DNA of 64,000 bases from assembly GCA_037576195.1 (NCBI GenBank), contig CM075102.1, forward strand, positions 41,908,745 through 41,972,744, given 5' to 3'. The notes beneath the pieces were generated by a model. The model had not been told where the DNA came from, ran no database searches, and was given only the letters and a program-made list of their open reading frames with translations. This DNA comes from Phytoseiulus persimilis (Eukaryota > Arthropoda > Arachnida > Mesostigmata > Phytoseiidae). The translations under genes and the position numbers were made by a program. The first letter of the stretch is position 1. Each line of letters starts with the position of its first letter. This document shows, one piece after another, positions 47,661 to 60,600 of the stretch.

Positions 47661-50600
47661 GGTGAGCTTCCGAGTATCCGCCTGCAACTGGAGCTGACGC
47701 AGTAACGTGACTTCCCTCCGATAACTAAGAGAACTTCACTTGAGGGCCTTTCGTCCACTTTTCAACGAAAGTAGTGTATTGTTATTCGCTTTGTCCGGTG
47801 TGTGCTCTTGAGGATCGCCGACGGCCAACAGATTGAGGAGCTCTTGTGCCAAAAGAAGAGGTCACACGTTCGCCGTGATTTGATTTCAAACGAGTTAGAA
47901 CTTTGGTCAGACGGTGCGTCGCTACATCTCTTCCAGTGTTTCCTCAGGAAAACCTGCCGATTCGCTCGCTTCCGAATGCGCCCGAGCCAGCGGGTGTTTA
48001 GACCAGTCGGTTCCTTAAGTAATCGTCAGCGAATCTGATTTATCGGCTACTCACATGCGTATGTATTACCTGTGATGCGATTGTGATGATCCTGATTATA
48101 AAGGCGCTCCTGATGACGCGGTTTCCTCATTTTATCGTTTTCGATGATGAGCAGATCAGCGAGTTTCTTTCGAGAATCCAATCGATAATTGACCGAAAGC
48201 AGAGAAAGAAAGAGAGGGAGAGTTGAACCTCAGAAGTGGATAGAACCTGAGGTTTATCTCATCATTGCGCCGCGCGAAATCGGATGTTCTGTCACTGCTT
48301 GCTCGGCGGAGCTCCGACTCGCGGAGAGTGAAATCGAGCGTGGAATTCAGGGCCTAGATGTTCCTGGAGGCCTTGGCACCCTGGAGGAATGTAGGAATGT
48401 AGTGGGGATCGACTTCGGATCGCAACGGTTTCGCGAGAGAGGTTATGACAGAGATTCGAAGCTCCTGAGCCGAAGTTGATCCCGATCTGCCGTTTCGATC
48501 GAGTCAGTTCATTGATCGCGTGCGGCGTGTCATCCTGTTTGTCCATACAACGGCCGTTGTAATAGCGACACGTACGATAGTGCCGCTCGCTGTAGGTGTG
48601 AAATACCTTGTGGCATTTCTACGGTTTGGGCAGAGTCGTGAAATGACGACTCCGATCCGACGAAGAACAACCATTCGAACACTAACGAAGCAACCAGCTT
48701 AGGAACGAGTGCGAGAATCAACAGTGGGGAGTGAACGGAACTCCATAGAAGGAACAAATCACATCTAGGCTTCATGCCAACTTTGAATTAGTCATCAGTC
48801 GTGGAGTACTGGCTGATGAACTTTCAGAGCAGCGGGCGCACGAGTCTCCAACGGGAGGAGCAGAGCAAGGCAAATAGATGGATGGAAACGCGAGAAACAA
48901 CAGCGACTAGCGCCTTGTACTGACCGGTTGCGTACGCGACAATATTTGTGTTCTGCGTGCCAGTGTGTGCATAGCGCAATCTCCGCTGGACTTGACTTGG
49001 GCCTCCGAGCTGTCTGGCCGATTTGTGCTAGTGGTGGCGGTTCGCCAGTAATCAAATATCTATTAAACAAAACGCTGTCAGGCGGGATTGGAATTAAGCG
49101 ATGCTTGCCGACCAACGGTCTCGTCGCCCCCGCCACCGTTATGGCTGAGCGTAATGCGAAGCGTAGCCCAGCGTAGAAGACCTCCCAGTTGACGATCGTG
49201 ACGGGCGTGCCCTGACTCTGTTGTAGAAACAGCAACAACAACAACTCGCTCGAGCCACGACGGGAACGACTACAACTCTATTCGCTCATTGAGAAACACG
49301 TTTTTTTTTTCATTCTCGGAACGGTGTCTTCTGCTTATGGTTCTGCGCCGTCTTGGGCCATGAGTGAAAGAATGGCTGAATCATCCGGAGATCGAGGTGC
49401 CCTACTCCGTAGTCGACGTAGTAGCGGTGGTGGCGGTGACGATTATGATGATGATGAAGGAAGTCAGGGTAGTAGTCGTCGTGGTCGTGGCAGTCGTGGG
49501 GAAACGAACGGCTCGACCCACAGAAAAATAAACCACTTCTTCGTCGCCCCCGTCGTCTCGTTTCAGAAAATGAACGAAAGAAAAGGCGAAGCGTACTCAC
49601 ACGAAGGCATTGTCTTTCGCAAGCTCTTCAAAGTTTCGTTGAGGTCGACAAAAACTTCTCGCTAACTTGAACCGCAGTTGAAGTCGCTCGCTGTCGTCTG
49701 TTCAGACAACAGTCGAACGGACAGGCAGACGGGCCATAGAGCAGGATACCCGAAAAAGCGAGGCAGTCTCTTCTTGCGGCTTATGTAGCAATTACTGTGA
49801 AGATCACTCAGAAACGATAGTGACAGGCGATGGCACTTTCAGCCATCGGTACTTCTTTCGGAGTAGCCGTAGCCAGGGGCGGGATCGCTTCTCAGATATC
49901 GCACGCTGGGTTCGTTCTTCGGTACTCGTTCGAGCTCACACCTCCGAGGCGTGACCTTCGAGGAGATCTGATCGATGTCCAATGTGGAAGCTTTCGATGA
50001 TCACTGCGATTCCACAAATTAGGCGGCGTTCTCTCTTTTTCTCTGAGCTTTTGTTTTTCTGATTTTCCCTGCTCCTTGTTGATTTGGTGTGGATCATGGC
50101 ATCGTTGCAGCTCCTTGGCTGACGAGCATCATCCTTCAAGTGTGAGAAGGAGCTCCTCTTCGTTCCAAGAAAGTCGATCGGTGACGTTGGCAAGCTTCGA
50201 TCTTACGAGGACCACCACCAAAGAGAACGTTACGCTGTAAAACAGTTAGTAGTTCGATATTTGCGTGTACGTTGGCCCCCTCTGGGTGGGTTACGGCTGC
50301 GTTTTTTTTTTGTCAAGCATCATCGTTTCGGGTGGCGACCAGGTGCAGCAGCCTGTACCGGGTTGTTTAATTATGGAATAAGAAGAGGGACCCCACGACA
50401 GGTTCCACATTTTCGACACAGATGTGAAAGCCGCTCCGAGCGACAAGAACTGGCTGGCTCGCACAGGCTCCCAGTTCTTGCCTACTTTTTTTTCTCTCGT
50501 TTTCGGTTCTTTCGAGACAACAATAAAACTCGCTCATAACGGCATTGACTACCGCGGCGGCGGCGGCAGCGGTAGCAGTACCGTCTACGGCGGCTGCAGC

Positions 50601-53600
50601 AGCAGCGGCGAAGAGTATATCTGCGATCTATCTGTCTCTTTTGTTCATCAACATGACAGAGGAGAAACGATAGTCCACCAACACTCTCTGCGGAACAAAC
50701 CACCTGATTCTGGTGTTACTCGCATTCCTCTCTCTTCCTTTCTCTCTCTCGCCTGGAGTATGATTTTTGTCCGCCGTTGATTCATCTTGACCGAGCAAGT
50801 GTGATCGGAGATCAGCAAAGCCAGATTCGTTTCCATCACAGCTGGGAGATTCGAGCTTCCATGAGCTCGCAGCAGTGGTGGAACCGTTCAGGTTGACGGA
50901 CAGACCCGAATACTCTTCGAGAACGAGAAAGTAGAGCTTCGCCGTACAGCCAATGCCAATCGTACTCAGATCATCTTATTCACTCACTCATTCAAGCCCG
51001 AATCCTCGGGCTCGTGCACCATTCATCAATCCTTCTCGGTTTCCAAATAATGCCTCGGTGGTTGGCGAGGCTAACCGATCGGAGCATGAACTCGAAAAAT
51101 GCGTGTCGCAAACTCAACTCCAGCACCGTGATAATCTTTCGTGGAAGAATCACGAGGAACTTCTTACCCCGAGAGATCAGAGGTAGCTGCTACCGTTTTC
51201 GAACTGCATCGGATCGTGGAAGTCTGCTCCGAAATCAGATCGATCTGAGGTCGTGTTGTTTCTCATTCTGGCTTCGAATAAAAAAGTGGGTATCTGAGGA
51301 GAGAAACACGTTCACACACACTCGGCCCCGCATGATTCTGAAGAGCCGAATTTCTGATTTGAGTCAGAGGCGGCCGCTCCCTTCTCTGGACCGGCTCAAC
51401 GAGCGCAAGCGGCGGCAGGTGCCGTTGTTCTACTCGGAAGGTCGACCGTTACAGCGGTAATCGTCGTGGCCTTTAAAGCTCCACCAGCACGACGAAGCCA
51501 TTTCCGATGGTCTGGGGGATGATCGAGATCGCCACCAGCTACCATAGATGGCTCAACAGGTCCCCCTTCTCATGCCGAGATATTTCTGCTCTCGGCGAAT
51601 GTCGGTTGGACAAATTTGTATCAGGGAAGCTTTACGCGCTCCCCAGCGGCATGTCAAACCAGGCCGTGCAATCAGGTGACCCGCACGTTTGAGCCTGTAT
51701 GCGCGGTAAGCTCGCGGACCCCTGATGATGTCGCGATTGAACTCTTCAAATACAGCGTTTCTCGAACCGCATCAAGCTTTTCAAGCCCCGGCCGAGGCAC
51801 AGGAAAGCTCTGACGAGCGCTGGATTGACCGCGGCACGGCTTGACGCCGATTATTGGCATACACCGCAGTGCCCTTGTTGCTTTCGACAAGTAGTAGCTA
51901 ATCTCCTCTCTTGGAATAGATGGCATGGATGCCCTCTCGCCGCGAGAGGGCGCCTATAGACAGCGGTAGCGGCCGGCAAAGTTGTCTATGCACGAGCAAG
52001 CGGAGCGTCTCGCGACCACCGCCATCCGCCTACACTGTGACAGTGAAGAGCTCCGCGCGCGGAACAATACATTTTTCAAGACTGCGTTCGGCGCGCCGCG
52101 CGTTCGTCCACGCGCTCTAGGAGCCGTTCGTCCTCTCTTTGTTGCGTAACGGACAATCCTTCCGCTGTTCGGGAAGCATCGAACACTTGCGAGACAGCCG
52201 TTGTAGGATTCGAGACCCGAGTTAAGTGTCCGCTGCCGGGAGCCTCGGTCTCGAATCGAACTGCAGTTTTGTGGATATCTGCGACGTGAAGGTGATGGTC
52301 CTGATGCTCGAGGACCGGTGTGCCGGCTACGTGCCCTCGTATCCGATGCCAAGGGCAAGCGAGGTGGGGAAGATGAAACCACCGAAACCGAAGATGTCGA
52401 TACGGAATTTCAAAGGTACGTCGCATGGCGCGCCCCGACGCGTCCTGTCCAGGAACACATGGCCTGGCCTAGATAGGTTCGAAGGGAACGTGGAAGCTCG
52501 CTCAGGAGACGGATGGCCGAATGTCGTTGGAAGCGGCGCTTCCTCGTCACCAACGGGCGCCGCAACAGGTGTCGAGGAGAGTGTCGGAGCCAGCGCAGAG
52601 AAGGACAGCCAGGTTGGGAGATGTTCCGTGCGGTTGGTGTCGTCCAGGTCTGACTCAGGTGGGTTCCGGAGCGGCTCCTGGAACTGTTCGAGTTCTGCGG
52701 CGTTCAACCGCTCATCGCTAGACTGATTGTTAGCTCGTTCGAAAATCAGACAGCATCGTGTGAATGTAGACTCTTCGCTTGTGTGTGACCAGAAACAGAC
52801 TCTTTGTGGTTTGAGCACCTGATCGGTATCTAGTTCTCGCCGCTTGTTTAAGAACCTGCGTTCTCAGTAAACTCGATTTCACACTCCTCACCCTGAACTG
52901 GGAAAATTCGTTCGTTCGCGTTCGAGGCTGAGAAAAGCTGGGCGCCAACTGAGTCATCCTGACTCGCGATCCTTGATATTTGTTGGATCCCAGTCAGGAG
53001 AACGATCGTAGAGACGTGAAATACGGATCTCGCGAGCATGCGACACGTCGCTTTTCCCCTCTTCTACGAAGGGCGATCGAACAAGAGAATTTATTGAGTA
53101 GAAACGAGTGGTTGGAGCCTCTTTGATTGACCGAATCAGAGACAATCGCGTCCTCTGATCTCTGCTCCCTCTCTTTCTCATCTGGCCGATTCTGATATCC
53201 ACCATGGCGCACTGTCCGATCCGACGTGTCGGACCCTAGAGAGCCGCACTCATTCGGCGTGTATGGACGTTACAGCCAATTATTTCAGGATTTTCCTAAC
53301 GAACGCACATTCGATTCGAGGAGTGCTTCCAGAAAACAGAACAGGCCCTCATGGCGGCATAGGTCGTTTCGATGCTCCATAATTTGCGGATCCTTTCGGC
53401 CAGTTCGCTCTATGTGCGCAGAGCTTTTTTTACGACACGTCGCTGGCCAGTTCGCCGAGTTGACTATGAGACGGCGTACCGTTGAGCCCGAAGAATGGAG
53501 TCAAAACACCAGCAATTTTTATCGATGGATTAGGCCGAACAAGCGATCTTTGGCTTCTAAATTCCACTCCCAAGGGAGTCTCAAGCCGAATCGCCGTGCC

Positions 53601-53676
53601 GCGCCACAAAATGGAAACGTTCTCTCTCGTACAAGCTCCGCTCAGTCCATCCGTGGGAGCAGCACCTCACTGAGAG

Positions 53677-53680
<4 letters not shown>

Positions 53681-53753
<73 letters not shown>
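53681..53753. repeat. (AG)n dinucleotide microsatellite, about 36 units
   Basis: An uninterrupted AG run about 73 bases long, preceded by two imperfect units. It translates to Arg-Glu or Leu-Ser repeats depending on strand, which accounts for the low-complexity open frames across it. Confidence 0.95.
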
Positions 53754-53756
<3 letters not shown>

Positions 53757-53828
53757 TGAGCAACGGAAAACGTGAAGTCTGATGTTCGAATTGCGACCGC
53801 GCCGACCGGAGGAAGCAGCTCTCTGCTG

Positions 53829-53883
53829 ATGTTGCTGTTGTTTGTTGCTGCGATGTCCTCAGTCTGCTACAGCTGCCGACTCC
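53829..53883 (+). other. Candidate signal-peptide exon next to the (AG)n tract
   Basis: An ATG gives MLLLFVAAMSSVCYSCRL, a plausible signal peptide, then a gtacgt donor in phase 1. It starts 76 bases after the microsatellite. No downstream exon was identified. Confidence 0.2.
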
Positions 53884-55589
53884 GTACGTCACACAGAGAT
53901 TGCGCGCATCTGCCGATGTTATGTCTACGCCGACGAGAGTCGCTTATGCGACAACGTTGGCAGCCGTTGCTCCGACCGTCTGTCAGTAACTTAGAACACC
54001 GCCTGCTCGACCGAGCAAGACCGCAAATTAGTTTGACATCGCTTCCTGACTCGAGGAGCATTGTTTCGGCAAAAGTTTATTTCATGTGTCCCAGCCGCGT
54101 GTGGTTTGTTATGGCGCGAATTTCAAAGATCGACGCGTTCAACCGCGGCTCGATGAGAACACCAGGAGCTCGAGGAGAGTGCGTGAAGACCGCCTGGATC
54201 TCCTGTCCGACGGTTTCGTCCTCATTCCAGGCGGGACGTTCGAGACCGTTGGCTCGTTTCAAAGCGTAGAAAGGACTCTCCATGGCTGCTGGATGGTTGA
54301 TGAGCGAGCCCGCAACACGGTACGCCGGCTCACGTCGATCGCGACTAGCAACCCATCGCAATGAACTCGTTGTGGCGACTGGCGAGCCACCGTGGTGGCA
54401 CCGTAGCCCGTGTGGCTATCTGTTGGTTCACGAGAGAGTCGGCCGATATCAAACTGATAAGGACCAGGTCTCGATGCTCGCTGGAAATTATCGCTTGGCT
54501 CGCCATCGTCCAATGAGGACATCCACTAGACGCGCTCATTCACTGGCTCGCTCGCGCACGCACGCTTTGTCGTAGGCATGCGGGAGACGTCGGCCAACGG
54601 TTGCTTGCCTTCTGCGCGCGTGCTTCCATAGGAAGAGGGCCCTGGCTAGGCAACAAAAGAATCTCGGTGTCCAGTTACGGGAGGTGTAGAATTCCTCCAA
54701 CAGTTTCTTCTATACACTGACTCGCTGCGATGGATGGTCGGCCAGTCTCTCGCTCATCCTGTCATCATGGCTGGAGGGCTCGCTCACTCTCGGTTCTCTC
54801 AAAACAAAACTCCAACTGGCTACGCAGCGATAGTGGAACCGCGGTAGCTCGGCTAATTCCTCTCTGGAGCGCTGAAAAGACGCTCGACACTCAAACACAG
54901 CATCAATCAAAGTTATAGCTTCGGAGGTCAAAGGCAAGATAACACTCGCCGGCAACCTATATCCATCGCGCGTTGCTGTTGACGCAAAGCCACAGAGTCG
55001 ATCCAGTGCAGTTTGACCGCAGGGTGTCATTCATCCATTTCTTTCTCCCCGACCGCAAGGAAAATCCTCGCGTCCGCAACTCGGGAGAGCGCGCGACCGC
55101 TGACGGCGGTTGGGCCACATCCTCATTTCGGACGTTCCAGTGCGAGTGGTCATCGCGATCCTCTTTCGGTCGGAGGAGAACTCGAGTCATATGGGCAAGC
55201 GCCGTGCACTCTGCTCGTCTGGTGCTGATAACGACATCGATTTCAGCTCGTAGATCGTTCCGCTGCCCCGACGGCCGATCGGCTCGATAAGACACATGTG
55301 GGAGGAGCAGCAGCAGCAGGAGACGAGGAAACAAATGGCATTATGGCGAGGAAACGAGCACTCTTGCGTGGTCGGATTGAACGGCTGCCATGCATGCTTT
55401 CATGATTTCCATTGACGAAGCGGTTGCCTCAGCGCTTGGAGCGGGCGAGAGCGCTCCAGAAGGAAGCCGTGAGTCCACCGTCCGGCCGTAGCAAGTTGTG
55501 GGGGGAGTCGAAGAAGAGGCCCCTGTAAGATTTCGGGATGCCGTGCGCGCGTTGACTACGTTCTGCTTCGTGGGTGAATTGGTGGCCTT

Positions 55590-55593
<4 letters not shown>

Positions 55594-55623
<30 letters not shown>
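55594..55623. repeat. (CTG)10 trinucleotide repeat, polyglutamine on the minus strand
   Basis: Ten perfect CTG units. On the minus strand they read (CAG)10 inside a frame open from about 55659 to a stop at 55429; after the Gln run come KKGHQFTHEAERSQRAHG and further protein-like sequence. No ATG precedes it within the frame, so it would have to be an internal or last exon. Confidence 0.9.
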
Positions 55624-55624
<1 letters not shown>

Positions 55625-55762
55625 ACGGAGTTGCCTGAGCTGAAACTTAGAAAGACTCAGCCGGATCGAGCGACGCTCAGTCAATGATGTGATGAATGAC
55701 GAGCTTAATTCACGCACACGCACGAAACCTCCTCGTCGTCGTGGAGCTTTCCCTCCGCAGCG

Positions 55763-55786
55763 TGCCTGCCTGCCTGCCTGCCTGCC
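55763..55786. repeat. (TGCC)6 tetranucleotide repeat
   Basis: Six perfect tandem units. The same motif recurs at 60582-60600. Confidence 0.9.
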
Positions 55787-58177
55787 CGCTCGCCCAACTG
55801 CCGGCTGGAGCCCACTCGCCTCATCGGTCGGTCAGGCGTTCAAGTTTTCCACTTTTTCCTCGAACGGTATCATTGCCCGCGATATCCAACTCTCGAGACA
55901 CCGACCTAACACAAAGCTCTCGTAAACATAGGACGGCGGGATTCGCGGAGCGGTCTTCAAGGTCATCCGCTTGAATTTTGTTGCTGTTTGAGTAAACACC
56001 CATTCCCGTCCAGACTCAGTTCGGTCGACGGTTAGTTCGAGCACGGCTGGGACGACGGTCATCCGAACGAGCGAACACGCGCCCAGACCCCGGAGTCGCG
56101 TCGCGGAATGACGAAAGAACAAACTACCCAGATTGGATTCTCCGGAGATCTCAGAAGGATGTTCGGGCGATTCCAAGGCAGAGCCCTGGAGTCCGTTCAT
56201 TTTTGAAGTGCACGGGCCGAGCCTCAAAGCTCCTCAGTCTTGCGAAGATCTGATTCTGGAGCGGGAGACGAGGTCTCGAGGAGCTGGTGGGTCTCGCTTT
56301 TTATCGAGTTCTACTCTGTGGACGGTCAAGAGAGAACCGGGCTGTAAAACTCGGCGAGAACAAGATGTTAAACGCCAGCAGCTCACACGTATCAGACGAG
56401 TGATTATGCGACACAATGTTTCGCAAATATTTTGGTAGGCTACATCGGACGACCTCAGTCATCGATCTTAAGTTAGCCCACCAACGGACCGCCCGATATT
56501 TCTCACGGAGTGGGCCGCGCGCCGCCACGTCTCCACTTCTGCCGGAGCCCATCCGAAAAGTGCCGTGAAGACGGAGCGCACTTCCATCACAAAGGTTTCC
56601 ACGGTCCTCCACGACCGGAGCCATACTCAATGAAATCCTCAGCATTCCGACCTGGCCAGAGTAAGGAGCTTTCGCGGGGCGGTCCGCAGAGAACCGATCC
56701 AGTTCTCAGGACTGGATTTCAGGTCTAACAGCTGTCAAGGTCGCGGAGTGACCGACCGTTAGCCCAGAGAAATCGAATCTGGCGGCTTGATCTCCATGGG
56801 AGCTTCCTATCAACCCGCCGCAAGCAGGGTCTCGGGCGGACACTTCTGCAAACAAACGAAGACCCAGCGTCGTCGTCAGTTCGCCCGCGAGATTTCCGCT
56901 GTTTTTCTCTCCGTGTGATCCTCGATGGTTGGAGTTGTACGTAGCCAGAATCTGACCCAAATCAGCTTGTCATGGGACGGGAATTTCCGGAAGTTTGGGG
57001 CCTCGGTATTTCCGCTGTGTTTAACTCGTTGACTGCTGAATGGTTTTTTTTGAAAAGCTCTAAACGGTTCAAAAAGAGGAGATACGGCCTGAAACGAGGA
57101 GACAGGTTGAAAATAGCTTTGTTTTGAAGCCGACAACTTCCTGACTCGCTGGCTGGAGAAGAAGAAGGAGGAGGAGATCCCCTTGGTGATCAAGGGGTGA
57201 ACAGCAAGCCTCCGCATAGAAAGCGCCTTCCGGATGTTGTCCACATGCCCTCCGCGGAACGTTCTCTCTGTTCCAAATGAAGGAAAAACCTTTCACGGGA
57301 CAGACGACCAGCTCGTTCTTGTTTGCTGCTTCGAGATTCCGAGCTTTTATCCTTCAATCATTCTCGAGCAAACTCCTGAAGCAGTGATTCCCGTTGGCGC
57401 GCCTTTCACAATCGGAACATTGGGTGGTCCGATCCACCCACTCAGCCTCCGACGCCGACTCCTGGCTTCGGAGATCTGGAATGAGAAGAAAATCCAGCAT
57501 TGGAGGATCCGGGACGAACGAAGTCCGAAGAATATCGCGCCCGAGGCAATCACACATCATGACCGGTTCATCTTTCTCCGAGACTTCGCCGAGGCTCGGT
57601 TCCGTTGCCACCGGGTATTTCCATGATTGATGCGATACCTTGGAGGTCGATGCCTGAGATTCAGCTGCGCACCGATGCCGAAGTTTCTGGCGACAGCGGT
57701 CTCCGCGGTAGATGTAGAGCAGAGTAGCGGTCACTTCTCCTGTCAGGTGGATTCCCAGGCGGGCAGGCCTGCCGGCCGGCCGGCTCACAGTCAGGCGCGC
57801 AGGCATAGTGGCTGGCGGCAGGCAGCGAGCAGTCTGTGTCCAGGCTAGCCGTGACCCCGCTATTCGTTCCCACGGTGTCTGCACCTTCTGGCCCATGTGC
57901 TCCCTCTCGTATTATCAACTACGAAAGGCCCAACCAACCTGAGGCCCTACGGCTAGTACCGACTGTTGTCATCCATTCAAGCTTTCGCTCTCGTTCTGAG
58001 CCCTCGTCTCGCGAGACTCAGGAGATTTTCGGCGAGCTCGAGGAAACGGCGACCAAGCCCGTCGAGATCACCCGTTTTCAACGGTTTACGAACTAGGGGC
58101 GTTCCTGGAATGAGGCTTCGCAGAGGAGGGCAAAGCTCGGCGAAAAGTCGTCGGCTCCGTCGATCGGAGGAACTCAC

Positions 58178-58297
58178 AAAGTTGCTAGCTCGACGGACCG
58201 TAGCCGGTGCGGCCAGCTCTCGATCGGGGTCTTCTTCAACGGATCTTTGTTTGGATCTGGAGCCGTTTATTTGCGGAGTCGATTTGATCTCAGCCAT
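58178..58297 (-). other. Candidate first coding exon with an RRxS phosphorylation-like motif
   Basis: An ATG opens 40 codons (MAEIKSTPQINGSRSKQR at the start, ATVRRASNF at the end) and meets a gtgagt donor in phase 0. RRAS fits a basophilic kinase site. Without splicing the frame continues to 57977. No partner exon was found. Confidence 0.27.
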
Positions 58298-60422
58298 GAA
58301 ATCGGCGGTCGCATTCCACTGACATACGAGAAGTCCGAGCTCGCTTGCTCGCGTTGGTGGTGGCTTGATGAGTGCTGCGACCGAAGGCTGAACAGTCCAT
58401 CCGACCCCTTCTTCTTGAGTGATTCGCGCGAGAGCGTAACTCAATGCCGCCGACTCGCGAGAAAACCGAAGCCCTCGGCGGCCTCTAACCGTTCAGCGGC
58501 TCGGCACTACTCGTCCCGTCGCTCCGCGTCCCGTCGTAGTAGCGGCTCTGGGTATGAATGAAAGTCTTCAGAATGAGAAGACTCCTTCTTTCTTCTTCTT
58601 TTTACTACTACGACGACGACTTGTGCTGTGTGACCAAGTCTCCACGGTTGGATAGTTCGCGGTCTGCTCGAATCCGTTGTAACCAATGGAGACGGAAAGT
58701 GTCTCCCCGGTTACCATTCCAATCGACTTTCGGAAAAACGATTAAACTCCGCTGAGCGTCGGCCGGGATTGGCTTCGACCGGAGCGGCAGCCGAGTGAAG
58801 ATCTTCTGCTATGACAGCGAATTCTGGCCGCAGTCTGCTCCGCCGCTGTTGCCACCGGAAGTGAAGGCGGGGCTTTCGCTCAAATAGGAACAAGTCGGCG
58901 TCACGCCACGCAAAGAACGAGATGAACCAGAAAACGGCAACATTCGCCCGTTTGCCCGACAAAACAACCGACCGACCAACCAACCAGTCGCTAGCCTGGC
59001 AGACCATCCGACCGAGCGCCCGCCCGCGCGCCCGTTCGCTTGAGCTCCTCCACCACCCTTATTACGGTGAGCGGGAGCGGGAGCACTGAAAGAAATCATC
59101 CCCGTCGAGCCCATCCAGCTTGCCCGAACGCTGCGGAAAACGGTCGGAGCGATTCTCTCGGAGCTCGGTCACCGATAGGGAAGGCGGGAATCGTTCGTTA
59201 AACCGGCGAGGAGTTCGCTCGGTGTGTTCCATCGAACTCGCCCCGCAAGGGTGCATCGGTCTCGGGTGGTTTCGATCGAGGGTTCTCAGCTCATGGGTTC
59301 TCCACCTCATCGAAGAGTTCCAGCGAAAGCGTATCGCGTCAAAGTAGGATGAAGAAAAGTTCATGCACTCGACCGCGACCTATCGGTCCTCGTATGCAGC
59401 AGGCGGCGTTATGTCTCTAAGTAATACGTGCGTTCGGTTTGTGCGTGTGTATCCGCCGGTCAAGAGCTTGCCACTTAATGATTGGGTCGACGATTGAGGG
59501 TGCGTCCTTCTTCGATCGTTCTATCGTCGCTCGCTTCTTTCGTGTTTGATCGGGCAGCTGAAGAAGCAACGGTACTCTTTGTGGAACAGCAAGCTCAACG
59601 GAGTTTCGTTGGGCGCCTACCCGCCCGCTCTCGCCACAGATCGCAGACGCTCGGCCTGTCTTCACATCGTCGTCTTCTTCTCGATGGCGTTCTTCAATCG
59701 GCCGGATTCTAGCCGTCCGAGCAGGTGCCTCTTCGGTAGAGGCAGCCGAAACCTGAAATCGACGACGGCTCCTGGGAACCGAAATTCAGTAGCAGGTTCG
59801 CTAGTTGATGTTTCTGTTTCTTCGGTCGGGATGAACGTATGTTTGTGTACTGGCAGAAACGGCTCGCGGAGAACGCCTCAGGCCTCGAGCGGCTATTAGC
59901 CGCGATGTTCTCAAGCGACGACGACAGCGAGTGAAATCGACCGCGTATTCAAACGATCAGAGCTCGGAGACGAGCGATAACGCAGACCGGCCAGTAATCG
60001 CTACCGTCAGTGTTTCTCTGTCGGCCCCTTGATTGCGATCGCTTCAAAAGACTCGCTCCCAGTTTTTTCTTCCGCTTTCATCGATCGCATGGATTCGTCG
60101 TCATGAAATTGAACTCGCCCCTCAGCACCCCTGAAATGAACGCAAACGACGACGTTGTGGACCTTGACGGTGATTCAGCACTGTCGCGGTGGTTCGATCT
60201 ACGTTGGGGAACAATCGGGGAGACCCGCCCGAGAACGAGGACTGGTTCGCGCTAATTAATAGAATTCGATGAGGCAACGCACCAGCCGAGGGTTTCGGGA
60301 GAGAAAGATAAAGGGCTGCACGCTTTCAGATGCAAAACACCGCTAGTCTCAAGCGAGCCGTGACATAACCCCTTTGTTGCGGAGTTGATGTCGGTCTTCT
60401 GCTCGTCGTGGCTGCAGCCGCT

Positions 60423-60460
60423 GTTGTTGTTGCTGGCGGCGGCGGCGGCGGTGGTGGTGG
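60423..60460. repeat. Trinucleotide tract (TTG / GGC / GGT)
   Basis: gttgtt units pass into (GGC)6 and then (GGT)4, a compound trinucleotide microsatellite. Confidence 0.8.
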
Positions 60461-60581
60461 GGCTTAATTCACGGTTTCCGGTAGCGCCGGCTGACGGACA
60501 AACAGGCAGACCTACAGACAGAATACTACCACTACTACGACCGCGGACTGCTTGACTCTCTCCTTCTGTGCTGCCTGCCCG

Positions 60582-60600
60582 CCTGCCTGCCTGCCTGCCT
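60582..60600. repeat. (CCTG)n tetranucleotide repeat
   Basis: Nearly five tandem units, the same motif as at 55763, just downstream of the compound trinucleotide tract. Confidence 0.8.

Larger units (their letters stand above)
40334..53680. other. Non-coding-looking DNA, central part of the desert
   Basis: Long frames exist on both strands (plus 44155-44862, 235 codons; minus 43950-44549; minus 42619-43209; minus 45259-45825), largely overlapping one another and lacking known motifs. T-runs with one or two interruptions occur at 40748, 49302 and 50303. GC-rich trinucleotide patches (ggc/agc) occur around 50550-50610. Candidate first exons are listed separately. Confidence 0.35.

Noticed and set aside
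53581-53892. Open frames with long Ser-Leu or Arg-Glu repeats
   Set aside because: They are translations of the (AG)n microsatellite, not protein-coding repeats.
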